64,000 nt of DNA, taken from Prolixibacter sp. SD074. GTDB lineage: Bacteria > Bacteroidota > Bacteroidia > Bacteroidales > Prolixibacteraceae. Position numbers and translations under genes: made by a program. The stretch is taken from assembly GCF_009617895.1 (NCBI RefSeq), contig NZ_BLAW01000001.1:2347001-2411000 (forward strand), read 5' to 3'. A model generated the notes under the pieces. The model was not told the origin of the DNA. It did not search any database and saw only the letters and a program-made list of their open reading frames with translations. The stretch's first letter is position 1. Every line of letters begins with the position of its first letter. This document shows positions 1-9,721 of this stretch, one piece after another.

Positions 1-389
1 GGAAGTTCATCACCATCGCCTACTTCCAAGGTATTTTCCTTAATCTGGTAAAAGTTTTCCAGCATCGGGAAAGTCTTCTTGTTCCCGACGAGGGTGATAT
101 CAGGATATTCGGCAACAATACTGCGGATTGCGCCGGAATGATCAGGTTCCATATGGTTAATAACCAGGTAGTCAACCTTCCTGTCACCCAGTATATTTTT
201 AATATTCGAAAGATATTCGTCGATGAACGTACGCTCAACAGTGTCCATTAACGCGACCTCCTCGTCCACAATGAGATACGAATTATAAGCCATTCCATGC
301 GGAAGCGGCCAATAATTTTCGAAAAGACGTGTTTTCCGGTCGTTTACTCCTACATAATAAATTTCATCTGCAAGTTTTACCTGATGCAT
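1..389 (-). CDS. Flavodiiron protein (FprA-type flavoprotein), N-terminal part
   Basis: The open frame runs from an ATG at 389 off the left edge, so only about the first 129 residues are visible. They carry the metallo-beta-lactamase-like di-iron domain: residues 79-84 read HMEPDH, the HxExDH iron-ligand motif of flavodiiron proteins, followed by SGAIRS. In this family the missing C-terminal part is a flavodoxin domain, and the enzyme reduces O2 to water or NO to N2O in the cytoplasm of anaerobes and microaerophiles. The ATG is preceded by GGAGG at good spacing, which supports this start. Other metallo-beta-lactamase flavoproteins such as the rubredoxin-linked ROO type cannot be separated from FprA with this fragment. 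Confidence 0.85.
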   Translation of the reverse strand, partial: MHQVKLADEIYYVGVNDRKTRLFENYWPLPHGMAYNSYLIVDEEVALMDTVERTFIDEYLSNIKNILGDRKVDYLVINHMEPDHSGAIRSIVAEYPDITLVGNKKTFPMLENFYQIKENTLEVGDGDEL

Positions 390-568
390 AAAATTGTCCT
401 CCAAACAGTTAACGATTTTTTGGTTTTCAGATTTAGTCACGAAAATATAAAATATTTGGCTGTAAACCGTTGAATAATTGTCAACAAAACATAAATAAAC
501 AACCTCTGAGCATGAAATGGGGAATTCGACTGAATTTACTATTTTTACCCACCGTAAAAAGACTAAGT

Positions 569-1630
569 ATGGGAATTGAGCGCAGAAATAGGCTAATGGT
601 GTTCCCTCGCGTGGGAAAATGGGTCATTATATTAGTTAGCGTTGGATTTATTGCGGCAGGCATTCGTGCTTTTCAGCTGTATGGGTATATTTTCGAGAAT
701 AATGTGAAACACACGGGCTTTGTTTACATTCCCGATGATGCGACTTATAATCAAGTGATTGACTCGCTGAAGGCTGGTGATTTTTTGGCCAACTACAAGT
801 CCATAAAATGGGTAGCCAATAAAAAGAAGTATCCGGATTTAATCAAACCGGGGGCGTACAAACTTGAAAAGAACTGGAGCAACAACAAACTGATTGATGT
901 TTTACGATCCGGCGCTCAGGCCCCGATCAAAGTAACCTTCAACAACATTCGATTCAGGAAAGATTTAGCGGCCCGCTTGTCGCATTATCTCGAAGCTGAT
1001 TCTACTGCTTTTCTGAAAGAGCTAACCGATACCGCTGTGGCCAGGAAATATGGTTTCACATATGCCTCATTCCCGGCCATGTTTATTCCCAATACCTACG
1101 AGTTTTACTGGACCACTACACCCGTAGAGTTTGTGGACCGGATAAAACAAGAGTTCGACCGCTTCTGGACTGATGAACGGAAAAAGAAAGCTGAAGCGGC
1201 AGGCCTGACCCCCGTTCAGGCAACAACATTAGCATCTATCGTTCAGGAGGAAACGGTTAAACCGGATGAGATGCATAAAATTGCCGGCGTTTATATCAAC
1301 CGATTGAAACGTGGATGGCGGTTACAAGCCGACCCGACCGTTAAATTTGCCGTCGGAGATTTTAGTATTAAGCGCATTCTCAATCAACACCTCGAAATTG
1401 AATCGCCATACAACACATACAAATACAAAGGATTGCCTCCCGGCCCCATTAATTTCCCGAATCCCAAAAGCATTGAAGCGGTACTGAACTACGAGAAAAG
1501 TAACTATCTCTATTTCTGTGCGAAGGAAGATTTTTCGGGTTACCACAATTTCTCCAGGACCTTGCGGGAACACAACCGGAATGCAGCACGTTACCAACGG
1601 GCGCTGAACAAAAACCGCATCTTCAAATAA
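569..1630 (+). CDS. mltG: Endolytic murein transglycosylase MltG
   Basis: A single transmembrane segment near the N-terminus (WVIILVSVGFIAAGI) is followed by a periplasmic YceG/MltG domain. The family hallmark lies in the segment LASIVQEETVKP, where the second Glu is the likely conserved catalytic residue, then INRLKRGWRLQADPTVKFA and GLPPGPI. MltG cleaves nascent glycan strands at the inner membrane and so helps to set peptidoglycan strand length. The frame is open from a TTG at 470, with ATG codons at 512, 569 and 596. I chose 569 because it gives about 353 aa, a usual family length, with a short cytoplasmic tail before the membrane segment; 512 is also possible. It is convergent with murB, another cell-wall gene. 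Confidence 0.93.
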   Translation: MGIERRNRLMVFPRVGKWVIILVSVGFIAAGIRAFQLYGYIFENNVKHTGFVYIPDDATYNQVIDSLKAGDFLANYKSIKWVANKKKYPDLIKPGAYKLEKNWSNNKLIDVLRSGAQAPIKVTFNNIRFRKDLAARLSHYLEADSTAFLKELTDTAVARKYGFTYASFPAMFIPNTYEFYWTTTPVEFVDRIKQEFDRFWTDERKKKAEAAGLTPVQATTLASIVQEETVKPDEMHKIAGVYINRLKRGWRLQADPTVKFAVGDFSIKRILNQHLEIESPYNTYKYKGLPPGPINFPNPKSIEAVLNYEKSNYLYFCAKEDFSGYHNFSRTLREHNRNAARYQRALNKNRIFK

Positions 1631-1641
1631 GAGAAGTAGGC

Positions 1642-2661
1642 TTAACCGATTACATTCACCTCGCGTTCGAGCTGAATTGCAAACTTTTTTTCCACATCGT
1701 TACGAATTTGTTCGGACAAATCGAAGATTTCTTGTCCTGTGGCACCGCCGTGATTAACCAGCACAAGCGCCTGGCGATCGTGTACGCCGGCCCTACCGGT
1801 ACGCTTTCCCTTCCAGCCGGCATGTTCAATCAACCAGGCTGCCGCAATTTTCACTTTTCCGGCGCCAGCCGGATAGAGCGGGATATCCGGATATTTTGCT
1901 TTTAACGTATGGGTTTTTTCTTCCTCCATCACCGGATTTTTGAAGAAACTACCGGCGTTTCCAATTGTTTCCGGGTCGGGTAACTTTTGTTCACGGATGG
2001 CAATTACCGCTCTTCGAATGTTGGAGAGTGAAACTTTTCCCAAACGTTCCACTTCAACTGCCACATCACCATAATCGAGTTGAAACGCTGGCTTCTTATT
2101 CAATTCAAACACCACCGACGTAACGACAAAGTGTCCTTTCCACTTTTGTTTAAAAATACTGTTCCGGTAGGAAAACTGACACATCTCACGGGTAAACGTT
2201 TTCTCCTGCAGTGTTTGCAGATCAACGCCATGAACCTCCCGGATAACAGGACCAACTTCCACGCCATATGCGCCAATATTCTGAACCGGAGCTGCTCCTA
2301 CCTTACCAGGAATCAGCGAAAGATTTTCAACTCCTCCCCAGCCATTTCCCACACAGAATGCAACAAACTCATCCCAATCGATGCCGGCTCCAGCCTCTAT
2401 CCAAACCGATTCCTTGTCTTCTTTCAAAACCCCAATTCCAAAAACGTCCGAAGACAACACCAACTCATCAACATCGTGCAGAAAAAGCAAATTGCTTCCT
2501 TGCCCAACAATAAGATGCTCCACATTCCGGTATTCTGGATTTGATTGATAAAACTGAATCAATCCTTCGGCATCCGAAAAAGAAAGAAAAGATTTAGCTT
2601 TGACATCGATGCCAAATGTGTTCCGTTCTAACAGGGAATAATCATGGTAGAGGATAAACAT
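1642..2661 (-). CDS. murB: UDP-N-acetylenolpyruvoylglucosamine reductase MurB
   Basis: This is a 339-aa FAD- and NADPH-dependent reductase that converts UDP-GlcNAc-enolpyruvate to UDP-MurNAc, the second committed step of peptidoglycan synthesis in the cytoplasm. Visible signatures are the FAD-binding segment LIVGQGSNLLF, the SLIPGKVGAAPVQNIGAYG stretch, the YRNSIFK segment and NAGSFFKNPV, which holds the conserved proton-donating Ser. The C-terminus carries the late Glu region (LEREVNVIG). The SFFKNP context and the length fit the E. coli-like type I enzymes. The stop lies 11 bp from that of mltG. A TATCTTTG element (2680-2687, minus strand) sits just upstream of the start. Confidence 0.96.
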   Translation of the reverse strand: MFILYHDYSLLERNTFGIDVKAKSFLSFSDAEGLIQFYQSNPEYRNVEHLIVGQGSNLLFLHDVDELVLSSDVFGIGVLKEDKESVWIEAGAGIDWDEFVAFCVGNGWGGVENLSLIPGKVGAAPVQNIGAYGVEVGPVIREVHGVDLQTLQEKTFTREMCQFSYRNSIFKQKWKGHFVVTSVVFELNKKPAFQLDYGDVAVEVERLGKVSLSNIRRAVIAIREQKLPDPETIGNAGSFFKNPVMEEEKTHTLKAKYPDIPLYPAGAGKVKIAAAWLIEHAGWKGKRTGRAGVHDRQALVLVNHGGATGQEIFDLSEQIRNDVEKKFAIQLEREVNVIG

Positions 2662-2679
2662 GCATTAAATTTTTGAAGG

Positions 2680-2687
2680 CAAAGATA
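2680..2687 (-). promoter_or_regulatory. Candidate -7 element for murB
   Basis: Read on the minus strand, TATCTTTG matches the Bacteroidota -7 consensus TAnnTTTG and ends about 19 nt before the murB ATG, giving a very short leader. No clear TTTG -33 box is present at the right distance, so this rests on one element only. Confidence 0.3.
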
Positions 2688-2753
2688 ATAGAAGCAGGGA
2701 TATTTACGTTTCCTTTTGTAACTGCATATCTTTACAACTAGAATTTCACAACT

Positions 2754-3887
2754 GTGCGAAAAATACTCCTGGCAGTAACAAACGATCTCGTCACCGATCA
2801 CCGTGTACATAAAGTCGCCTCATCTTTGCAAAAGATGGGCTTCGAAGTTACACTTTTGGGAAGACGCTTCCGGAAAAGCGGGTCCTTGTCCCGACCTTAC
2901 CAAACCCGTCGGTTCCGCTTGCTTTTCAATAAAGGGCCGCTCTTTTACGCAATTTTCAATATCCGGCTCTTTTTTCACATCGTTTTCGGGAAATACGACG
3001 TTTTGGTCGCCAACGATTTGGATACCCTTCCGGGAATAACTGTAGCGGCCAGTTTGCGTAAGTTACCTGTAATTTATGACAGTCATGAACTTTTCACCGA
3101 AGTTCCTGAAGTGATTAAGCGCCCGTGGGTACAAGGCGTGTGGCGACGGCTGGAAAAACTTTCGGTGCCCCATGTTCATTCCGCGTACACGGTAAGCCAG
3201 TCCATTTCCGAGTGCCTTTCGTCCGTTTACCGGAAAGAATTTACCGTTATCCGGAATATGCCCCGATTTTCTCCGGTAACCTATATTCCGGGCGACCGAC
3301 AGATGGATTTCGGCGATCAGCAAATCATTCTTTACCAGGGAGCATTGAATATGGGACGTGGTTTGGAGATGATGGTTCAGGCCATGAAGTATATCCCCAA
3401 AAGTATTTTATTGCTGGCCGGCGACGGTGACAAAAAAGAGGAACTACAGGAACTGGTCATCAGGGAAAATCTGGGAGGCGAAGTGATCTTCCTCGGAAGA
3501 TTATCACTTTCTGAACTACACTTCCTGACACCACAGGCCGATTTAGGAATCTCGCTGGAAGAAGATCTGGGATTAAGTTATCACTTTGTGCTGCCCAATA
3601 AGCTTTTCGATTACATCCACGCCGGCATTCCGGTACTTGTTTCCGATTTGCCGGAAATGCGCCGTCTGGTGGAGAATTACAACGTGGGTGAAATACTAAA
3701 AGAGCGGACACCCAAAGCGGTAGCCCAACAAATCAACGAATTATTCTCGGCAAAAGAACACCGTAGAATATTGGAAGAGAATGCATCGCTGGCATCACGG
3801 GAATTGTGTTGGGAAAACGAAGAGAAAAAACTGGCGGCCATTTATGCGCCATTCCTCGAAGAATCAGGACAGCCCGTCGCTGAGTAA
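2754..3887 (+). CDS. Glycosyltransferase, GT-B fold (GT4-like)
   Basis: The protein (377 aa, GTG start) has the two-lobed GT-B arrangement. The N-terminal acceptor lobe contains TDHRVHKVASSL and a YDSHELF segment, and the C-terminal nucleotide-sugar lobe has YQGALNMGRGLE, LLLAGDGD, and an EEDLGLSYHFVLPNKLFDYIHAGIPVLVSD stretch bearing the usual late Glu/Pro-Asn-Lys signature of family 4-like enzymes. No membrane segment is seen, so it likely acts at the cytoplasmic face on lipopolysaccharide, capsule or another surface glycan. Donor and acceptor cannot be told. The GTG start leaves a normal N-terminal beta strand (KILLAVTNDL). Its 3' end overlaps the convergent FtsE-like gene by 24 bp. Confidence 0.88.
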   Translation: MRKILLAVTNDLVTDHRVHKVASSLQKMGFEVTLLGRRFRKSGSLSRPYQTRRFRLLFNKGPLFYAIFNIRLFFHIVFGKYDVLVANDLDTLPGITVAASLRKLPVIYDSHELFTEVPEVIKRPWVQGVWRRLEKLSVPHVHSAYTVSQSISECLSSVYRKEFTVIRNMPRFSPVTYIPGDRQMDFGDQQIILYQGALNMGRGLEMMVQAMKYIPKSILLLAGDGDKKEELQELVIRENLGGEVIFLGRLSLSELHFLTPQADLGISLEEDLGLSYHFVLPNKLFDYIHAGIPVLVSDLPEMRRLVENYNVGEILKERTPKAVAQQINELFSAKEHRRILEENASLASRELCWENEEKKLAAIYAPFLEESGQPVAE

Positions 3888-4583
3888 CGATTCGAAATCA
3901 ATCGTTTCCTCTTCTTCGCCTACTTCCCGAACAGTACCATCTTCGCAGGCTAATTTCCTTGCCGGGAATTTCCTGATCAACGGATAGTCGTGAGTAGCAA
4001 TGATGACGGTTTTTCCTTCCTGATTAATCCCTTTCAAAACGTTCAGAAGCGCTTCCGAAGTTTCCGGATCCAGATTTCCGGTAGGCTCGTCGGCCAGAAT
4101 AACTTCCGGATTATTTAGTAAAGCCCGTGCAATAACAATGCGTTGCTGCTCGCCCCCTGACAACTGATGCGGCATTTTTGAGCCCGAATGGGGCATATCG
4201 ACAATCTCCAGCACTTCCCGGATACGATCCTTAATAGCCCGCTCCTGTTTCCAACCGGTTGCCTTCAGCACAAATTCCAGGTTTTTATATACGCTACGGT
4301 CAATCAATAACTGAAAATCCTGAAAAACAATTCCCAGTTTCCTGCGAAGAAAGGGAACATTTTTCCGTTTTATGGACTGCAACTGGTACCCGACAACCTC
4401 ACCCTCTCCCACAATCAGAGGCAATTCGACATAAAAAGTTTTCAGAAGGCTGGATTTGCCACTTCCCACTTTCCCGATAATATACAGGAATTCGCCCTTT
4501 TCCACCTGAAAATTAACATCTTTCAGTATGAGATTCTCACGTTGATAAATATCTGCACCTTTCAGTTCAATGATTGCTTCCAC
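3864..4583 (-). CDS. ABC transporter ATP-binding protein, FtsE-like
   Basis: This 239-aa ATPase subunit carries Walker A (GKVGSGKSS), Q-loop (VFQDFQLL), the ABC signature LSGGEQQR, Walker B ([12 protein letters not shown]) and the switch His (IIATHDY). Length and motif context match the FtsE/LolD/MacB group, and many Bacteroidota annotate this orthologue as cell division ATP-binding protein FtsE. In that system FtsE works with FtsX at the divisome to activate cell-wall hydrolases, but no ftsX is next to it here, so the assignment stays at family level. It is a single gene between two plus-strand genes. The C-terminal tail (GEEEETIDF...) is acidic. Confidence 0.85.
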   Translation of the reverse strand: MEAIIELKGADIYQRENLILKDVNFQVEKGEFLYIIGKVGSGKSSLLKTFYVELPLIVGEGEVVGYQLQSIKRKNVPFLRRKLGIVFQDFQLLIDRSVYKNLEFVLKATGWKQERAIKDRIREVLEIVDMPHSGSKMPHQLSGGEQQRIVIARALLNNPEVILADEPTGNLDPETSEALLNVLKGINQEGKTVIIATHDYPLIRKFPARKLACEDGTVREVGEEEETIDFESLLSDGLS

Positions 4584-4746
4584 TAGTAATCGAAAGTTTA
4601 AGTGAAAATTATATTTTTGTACGAGGCAGCTTCAGACAAAACTAAGTTTTTTTGCGGAACAATTGTGTGGATTCTCTTCATTAAACCGAAACAAACAGTG
4701 TTTAAACTGATTACGCCCTGCAAAAATCAGAACTGAAAAAAATCTC

Positions 4747-7700
4747 ATGAAATTCATATCTAAATCGTTCGTTACGCTTTGTTTGGTATTGGCCGTCACC
4801 ATGGCGGGTTATGCTCAGCCGGTAACCCGTCCAACCGGTATTGACGAAAATTACCGGACAGCCCTGGAGCTTTTCCAAACTCGAAAATTCAGCTCTGCTT
4901 ACCAGGAGTTTGATAAGATCATCAAACAAAGCGGGCCCTCATCGGGGATGTATGCCGAAGCAGTTTACTATAAAGCTGTTTGTGCCCTGGAAATGGGAAA
5001 CAGAAACGGAAAACAGGAGTTGGAAGATTTCATCGATAAATATCCCAACTCTCCGCAGATCTCCATGGCTCATTTTCGTCTGGCGAATGTGGTGTTTGCC
5101 AACAAACGCTACCGACAGGCGATAAAGGATTACGAGAAAACAGATGCCTACCTTCTGCCCAAAGCCGAAAGCGACGAGTATAAATTCAAGCTGGGTTATT
5201 GCTATCTGGACAACGGAGAGAACGAAAAAGCCAAAACCTATTTCTACGATTTGAAAAGTAAACGAGGCAAATTTTCCCATGCGGCAGCCTATTACTGGGC
5301 GCACATTAATTACCTCGAAGGAAATTATGAAACGGCACTGCTGGAATTTCAAAAGCTGAAAGACGACCGGCAGTATTCAGGGATTGTCCCGTTTTACACG
5401 GCACAGATCTATTTCATGCAGAAAAAATATGATGAGGTGATCAAGATGGCGCCTCCGTTGCTGCAAGCCGCATCACCGGAGCGTAAAATCGACATCTCCA
5501 AAATCATCGGGAACTCTTATTTTCAAACTGAACAGTACGGCAAGGCGCTTCCGTATCTGAGCGATTACATGAAAAATACGGCTAAACCAACAGCTGACGA
5601 TTACTATGTTATCGGGATTTGTGAATATAAAACCGGCGACGATAAACAGGCCATATCCGATCTGGAACGGGCCACACGTGACAAAGATGCGGTGGCACAG
5701 AACGCCTATTACCATTTGGCCGGAGCTTATCTGAAACAAGATCAAAAGCAAAAAGCGATGATGGCTTTTTCGAATGCGTCGGAAATGAGTTTCGATCCCA
5801 AAATAAAGGAAGATGCACTGTTTCAGTATGCCAAAATTACTTACGAACTCGACTATTCGCCGTTTAACGAAGCCATCAAGGCGTTCGATAAGTACATCAC
5901 ACTGTATCCCAATTCGGAACGTAACGATGTGGCATATGACTACCTGGTGAAAGTGTTCATGACGACACGCAACTACAAAGATGCGTTAGCTTCGCTGGAT
6001 AAAATCAAAGTAAAAAGTCCGGCCATCAAAAAAGCGTATCAGCGGGTAGCCTACTATCGTGCGCTGGAATTTTTCCGCGATACGAAACTGAAGCAGGCCA
6101 TTGGGTTATTCAATAAGTCATTACAATACAATCAATACAACGACGAACTGAAAGCGCTGGCTTATTACTGGAAAGGGGAAGCGGAATACCGCCTGAACGA
6201 TAAGGAAGCCGCTATCCTCGATTACCGTCGTTTCCAGGCGACAGCTGGTTCTTACCGGATGAAAAAAGAATATGCACTTTCGAACTACAACATCGGTTAT
6301 GCCTATTTCGATCAGGAAAAGTACGGTCAGGCTGCCAGTTGGTTCCGTAAGTTTCTCACCTTCCCGCACGACAAAGATCCGAAGCAGGTAGCCGATGCCT
6401 ATAACCGGTTAGGCGATTGTGCTTATGTACAGCGCAATTTCCAGGATGCAACCGCACAGTATCAGAAAGCGTACCACATGAACACCTACGATGCAGATTA
6501 CGCATTGTTTCAAACGGCTTTTTGCTATGGATTACTACATAAGCAACAGCAAAAAATCAATGACCTGAATAAACTGCAGGTTCAGTTCCCCGATTCGCGC
6601 TACCGCGATGACGCCATTTTTGAAACGGGTCATGCATGGGAACGGGCAAACAACGATGACAATGCGAAGAAGAGCTTCAAATATCTGATCGTCAATTATC
6701 CGAACAGTCCATATCAGTCAAAAGCACTGCTACAATTGGGACTCCTAAGTTTTAACGAAAATGATTACAACAACTCGCTTTCGTATTACAAGCAGGTCGT
6801 TGAGAAATATCCGAATACACCGGAAGCAAAAGCAGCATTGACGGGTATCCGGAATAATTATGTAGAGTTGAACCAGGTAGAGGATTATTTCACGTATGCC
6901 CAAAGCTTAGGAAAAACCGCCACACCTTCGCAATCAGAACAAGATTCGCTGCTGTATACTTCGGCTGAAAACCTTTACATGAAGCAAAGCCCCCAAGCAA
7001 TGGATGCGTTGACAAGTTATCTCAGCCGCTTTTCGGACGGAGTATTTGCCATCAATGCACATTTCTACCGTGGCGAACTATTTTACAATCAACAAAACCT
7101 CGAACAGGCTGCCACCGATTACGACTACGTACTAAGTCGTGGTGAAAATATCTTCTCTGAGCAGGCGCTGGTCAAAGCATCTGAAATTGCCTACCGGGAA
7201 AAAGACTACAGGAAAGCGCTTGCCTTGTACACTCGTCTCGAAAAGCAATCCAACAATTCCAAAAACAATTTGATTGCTCTAACCGGAATACTCCATTGTA
7301 ACTACGAATTGAAAAAATACCAGGCAGTGACTGAAGCGGGCTGGAAAATCCGGAATACAGAGAAAGTACCGGAAGAAATTTCGCGCGAAGCGGAATACAA
7401 GGCGGCCAAAGCTTACCAGGCACTCAACGAACCAACCAAAGCTTACACGTTGTTCCGCAAGTTATCGAAGGACACCAAAACGGCCGAGGGTGCCGAAGCG
7501 AAATACCAGGTGTGCCAATACTATTACGATCACAACCAATTGAAGGCCGCGGAAGATGAGGTGATGAATTTCATCGATAAAAATACGCCGCACCAATATT
7601 GGCTGGCCAAAAGTTTCATCCTGCTGGCCCATGTGTATGAAAAAGAAGGAGACCTGTTTCAGGCAACACACACCCTCCGGAGTATCATCGAAAATTACGG

Positions 7701-7842
7701 GGAGCCCGACGATGGGATCATCAAGGAGTCGGAACTTTATCTGAAAGATTTGGAAGCAAAACAGAAAGCACAATCGGCTGCACAAAGCCAGCAGGACGCT
7801 GTTACAACTTCCTCAACCGGTTCCATTCGTTCCAACCAATAA
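4747..7842 (+). CDS. Large periplasmic tetratricopeptide-repeat protein
   Basis: The 1031-aa protein begins with a signal peptide (cleavage near GYAQ/PV) and is then almost entirely alpha-helical TPR units. Many repeat starts are readable, for example YAEAVYYKAVCALEMGN, ADAYNRLGDCAYVQRNF and YQSKALLQLGLLSFNEN, with the typical small/aromatic pattern and a recurring YPNSP turn between units. A Gln/Ser-rich tail closes it. TPR arrays of this kind act as protein-protein scaffolds in the periplasm or at the outer membrane. The stop is 13 bp from the ATG of the next gene, an outer-membrane barrel, so the two are almost certainly co-transcribed and may form one envelope complex. No enzymatic domain is visible. 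Exact role unknown. Confidence 0.85.
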   Translation: MKFISKSFVTLCLVLAVTMAGYAQPVTRPTGIDENYRTALELFQTRKFSSAYQEFDKIIKQSGPSSGMYAEAVYYKAVCALEMGNRNGKQELEDFIDKYPNSPQISMAHFRLANVVFANKRYRQAIKDYEKTDAYLLPKAESDEYKFKLGYCYLDNGENEKAKTYFYDLKSKRGKFSHAAAYYWAHINYLEGNYETALLEFQKLKDDRQYSGIVPFYTAQIYFMQKKYDEVIKMAPPLLQAASPERKIDISKIIGNSYFQTEQYGKALPYLSDYMKNTAKPTADDYYVIGICEYKTGDDKQAISDLERATRDKDAVAQNAYYHLAGAYLKQDQKQKAMMAFSNASEMSFDPKIKEDALFQYAKITYELDYSPFNEAIKAFDKYITLYPNSERNDVAYDYLVKVFMTTRNYKDALASLDKIKVKSPAIKKAYQRVAYYRALEFFRDTKLKQAIGLFNKSLQYNQYNDELKALAYYWKGEAEYRLNDKEAAILDYRRFQATAGSYRMKKEYALSNYNIGYAYFDQEKYGQAASWFRKFLTFPHDKDPKQVADAYNRLGDCAYVQRNFQDATAQYQKAYHMNTYDADYALFQTAFCYGLLHKQQQKINDLNKLQVQFPDSRYRDDAIFETGHAWERANNDDNAKKSFKYLIVNYPNSPYQSKALLQLGLLSFNENDYNNSLSYYKQVVEKYPNTPEAKAALTGIRNNYVELNQVEDYFTYAQSLGKTATPSQSEQDSLLYTSAENLYMKQSPQAMDALTSYLSRFSDGVFAINAHFYRGELFYNQQNLEQAATDYDYVLSRGENIFSEQALVKASEIAYREKDYRKALALYTRLEKQSNNSKNNLIALTGILHCNYELKKYQAVTEAGWKIRNTEKVPEEISREAEYKAAKAYQALNEPTKAYTLFRKLSKDTKTAEGAEAKYQVCQYYYDHNQLKAAEDEVMNFIDKNTPHQYWLAKSFILLAHVYEKEGDLFQATHTLRSIIENYGEPDDGIIKESELYLKDLEAKQKAQSAAQSQQDAVTTSSTGSIRSNQ

Positions 7843-7855
7843 TCCGAAAAGCATA

Positions 7856-9649
7856 ATGAAACATCAAAATATTTCACTCAGCATATTTTTAACTGCGGCA
7901 ATTGGGCTGGGAAGTGCAGCAACCATTTTTGCCCAGAAACAAGATACGACCATCAACAAGCAGGTGGAAGTGGTGAAAGCTTATCGCCCAAGTGTGTCGG
8001 ATGCCTACAAAATCAGCCCGATGCCTGAAATTGACGATACGACCCATTTCAGGCCACAATTCGACTATCACATCGACAGCGAGCCTGTAACAACCGGCTT
8101 TAAAACCGTACCCGTTTCTGCTGCAGCCATCAATCTGCACGAGTCAACTGAAAACGGTTATGGATATCTGAAACTAGGAATGGGAACTTACAACACCCCT
8201 TACGGGGAATTCTTCTTCAACCAGCCCAAAGGCAAGAACTCCATGTTCGGAGCCCATTACCGCCATCTTTCTTCAACCGGAAGGGTGAAGTTGAATAGCA
8301 GTGGCGAAAAAGTCGATGCGCCTTACAGCCACAACAACCTGGAGATTTTCGGGAAATACTTTTTCAGGAAATCGGTATTTTCAGTTAACCTGAATTATGA
8401 CCGGAACGTGGTGAAGTTTTACGGTTACCCGGATTCAATTCCTGCTTACATTAAGAATAACGGCTATGGTTATTTTAACGACAAGCAGCGAATGCAAAAC
8501 TGGAGATTCAATGTTGGACTGAAAAGCAGCCAGAACTCCCGGAGTGAGTTGCAATACAAAGCCGGCTTGCATTATTCCAACTTCACCACGAAGACCCGTC
8601 AAACAGAAAATAACGCCGGAATGATTGCCGGGTTTGACAATGATTTCGGCAACCTGCATGGTTTGTTGGAATCGTCGCTCGATTATTATTCGACAGACGG
8701 CATTGACAATTTCGACAATCCGGCATCCTTCAAACGCAACAGTATCTGGTTCAAGCTGAATCCCTCCGTGTTGCTCAGAGGCGATGCATGGAAAATTCGT
8801 GCCGGACTGAATACCTGGTCGGTTTCAGATGACGACCGGAATGCCATTTTTAAAGTGTATCCCAAACTCGACATCGAATTGAAGCCGGTGGGAAATATCA
8901 TGACGCTGTATATCGGAGCCGACGGATTTTTGCAGAATAACAACTATTCCGCGATAGCGAAAGAAAACCCATGGGCCAACCCACGGCACGATATCCGGAA
9001 CACCGACTACAAATACATCGTCTTCGGTGGTTTCAAAGGAAAAATCAGTCCGCAAATCAGTTACAAAGCCGGCGTAAAATACAGCAAGGCACACAATATG
9101 CATTTCTTTGTCACAAATGCCTACCCGACCGTACTCAATCCAACGTATCCCATTGCCACCAACGAATGGCTGTACCGGAACGATTTCGATGTGGAATACG
9201 ATGATGCCGGTATCCTCAATCTGAATGCCGAGGTTTCCTACTTCAGCGGAAGCGATTACTACCTGCAAATCAAAGCCAATTATTACAGTTATACGCTCGA
9301 CAGCCTGAATGTTGCATCGTACAAGCCCAACTTCGACGCGACGGTTTCGTCAGGAGTAAGGTTTACCCAGCGGCTAACCGGCTTCATCGACATGAATATT
9401 ACCGGAAACCGGAAGGCCATTATTCTGTATCAATACAATCCAATGAGTTCAGCAAGGCCCTCTCCTTACCGGGAAACCGTTTCCCTTGATCCGATTGTGA
9501 ATATGAATCTCGGAGCAGAGTATGAATTACCCTATCGTTTGAAGCTTTTCAGCCGCCTCGACAATGTATTTAACCAACACTATGACAGATGGTTGGGATA
9601 CACTTCGCAGGGAATGCGATTTATGGTCGGTGCAAGCTGGTCGTTTTAA
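7856..9649 (+). CDS. Outer-membrane beta-barrel protein, TonB-receptor-like
   Basis: A 597-aa protein with a signal peptide (cleavage near IFAQ/KQ), a short periplasmic stretch (VEVVKAYRPSVSDAYK), and then a long run of alternating polar/hydrophobic beta strands ending in aromatic MRFMVGASWSF, a typical outer-membrane C-terminus with terminal Phe. The late segment FSRLDNVFNQHYDRWLGY resembles the last strands of TonB-dependent receptors (the RLDNVFN motif). I see no complete plug domain, which would need more residues than lie before the first strands. It is coupled to the preceding TPR gene (13 bp gap). Role unknown; the pair looks like one conserved envelope unit. Confidence 0.8.
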   Translation: MKHQNISLSIFLTAAIGLGSAATIFAQKQDTTINKQVEVVKAYRPSVSDAYKISPMPEIDDTTHFRPQFDYHIDSEPVTTGFKTVPVSAAAINLHESTENGYGYLKLGMGTYNTPYGEFFFNQPKGKNSMFGAHYRHLSSTGRVKLNSSGEKVDAPYSHNNLEIFGKYFFRKSVFSVNLNYDRNVVKFYGYPDSIPAYIKNNGYGYFNDKQRMQNWRFNVGLKSSQNSRSELQYKAGLHYSNFTTKTRQTENNAGMIAGFDNDFGNLHGLLESSLDYYSTDGIDNFDNPASFKRNSIWFKLNPSVLLRGDAWKIRAGLNTWSVSDDDRNAIFKVYPKLDIELKPVGNIMTLYIGADGFLQNNNYSAIAKENPWANPRHDIRNTDYKYIVFGGFKGKISPQISYKAGVKYSKAHNMHFFVTNAYPTVLNPTYPIATNEWLYRNDFDVEYDDAGILNLNAEVSYFSGSDYYLQIKANYYSYTLDSLNVASYKPNFDATVSSGVRFTQRLTGFIDMNITGNRKAIILYQYNPMSSARPSPYRETVSLDPIVNMNLGAEYELPYRLKLFSRLDNVFNQHYDRWLGYTSQGMRFMVGASWSF

Positions 9650-9679
9650 GCATATTAAGACATTTCAGTCCTGTTTTGT

Positions 9680-9708
9680 CCCGAAGCTTTTTCGGGGTTT
9701 ATTTTTAT
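9680..9708 (+). terminator. Rho-independent terminator after the TPR/barrel operon
   Basis: CCCGAA, a 5-nt loop and TTCGGG form a short GC stem at 9680-9696, followed by GTTTATTTTTAT. It lies about 30 bp after the barrel stop codon. Confidence 0.65.
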
Positions 9709-9721
9709 CTGATAATCTGAC

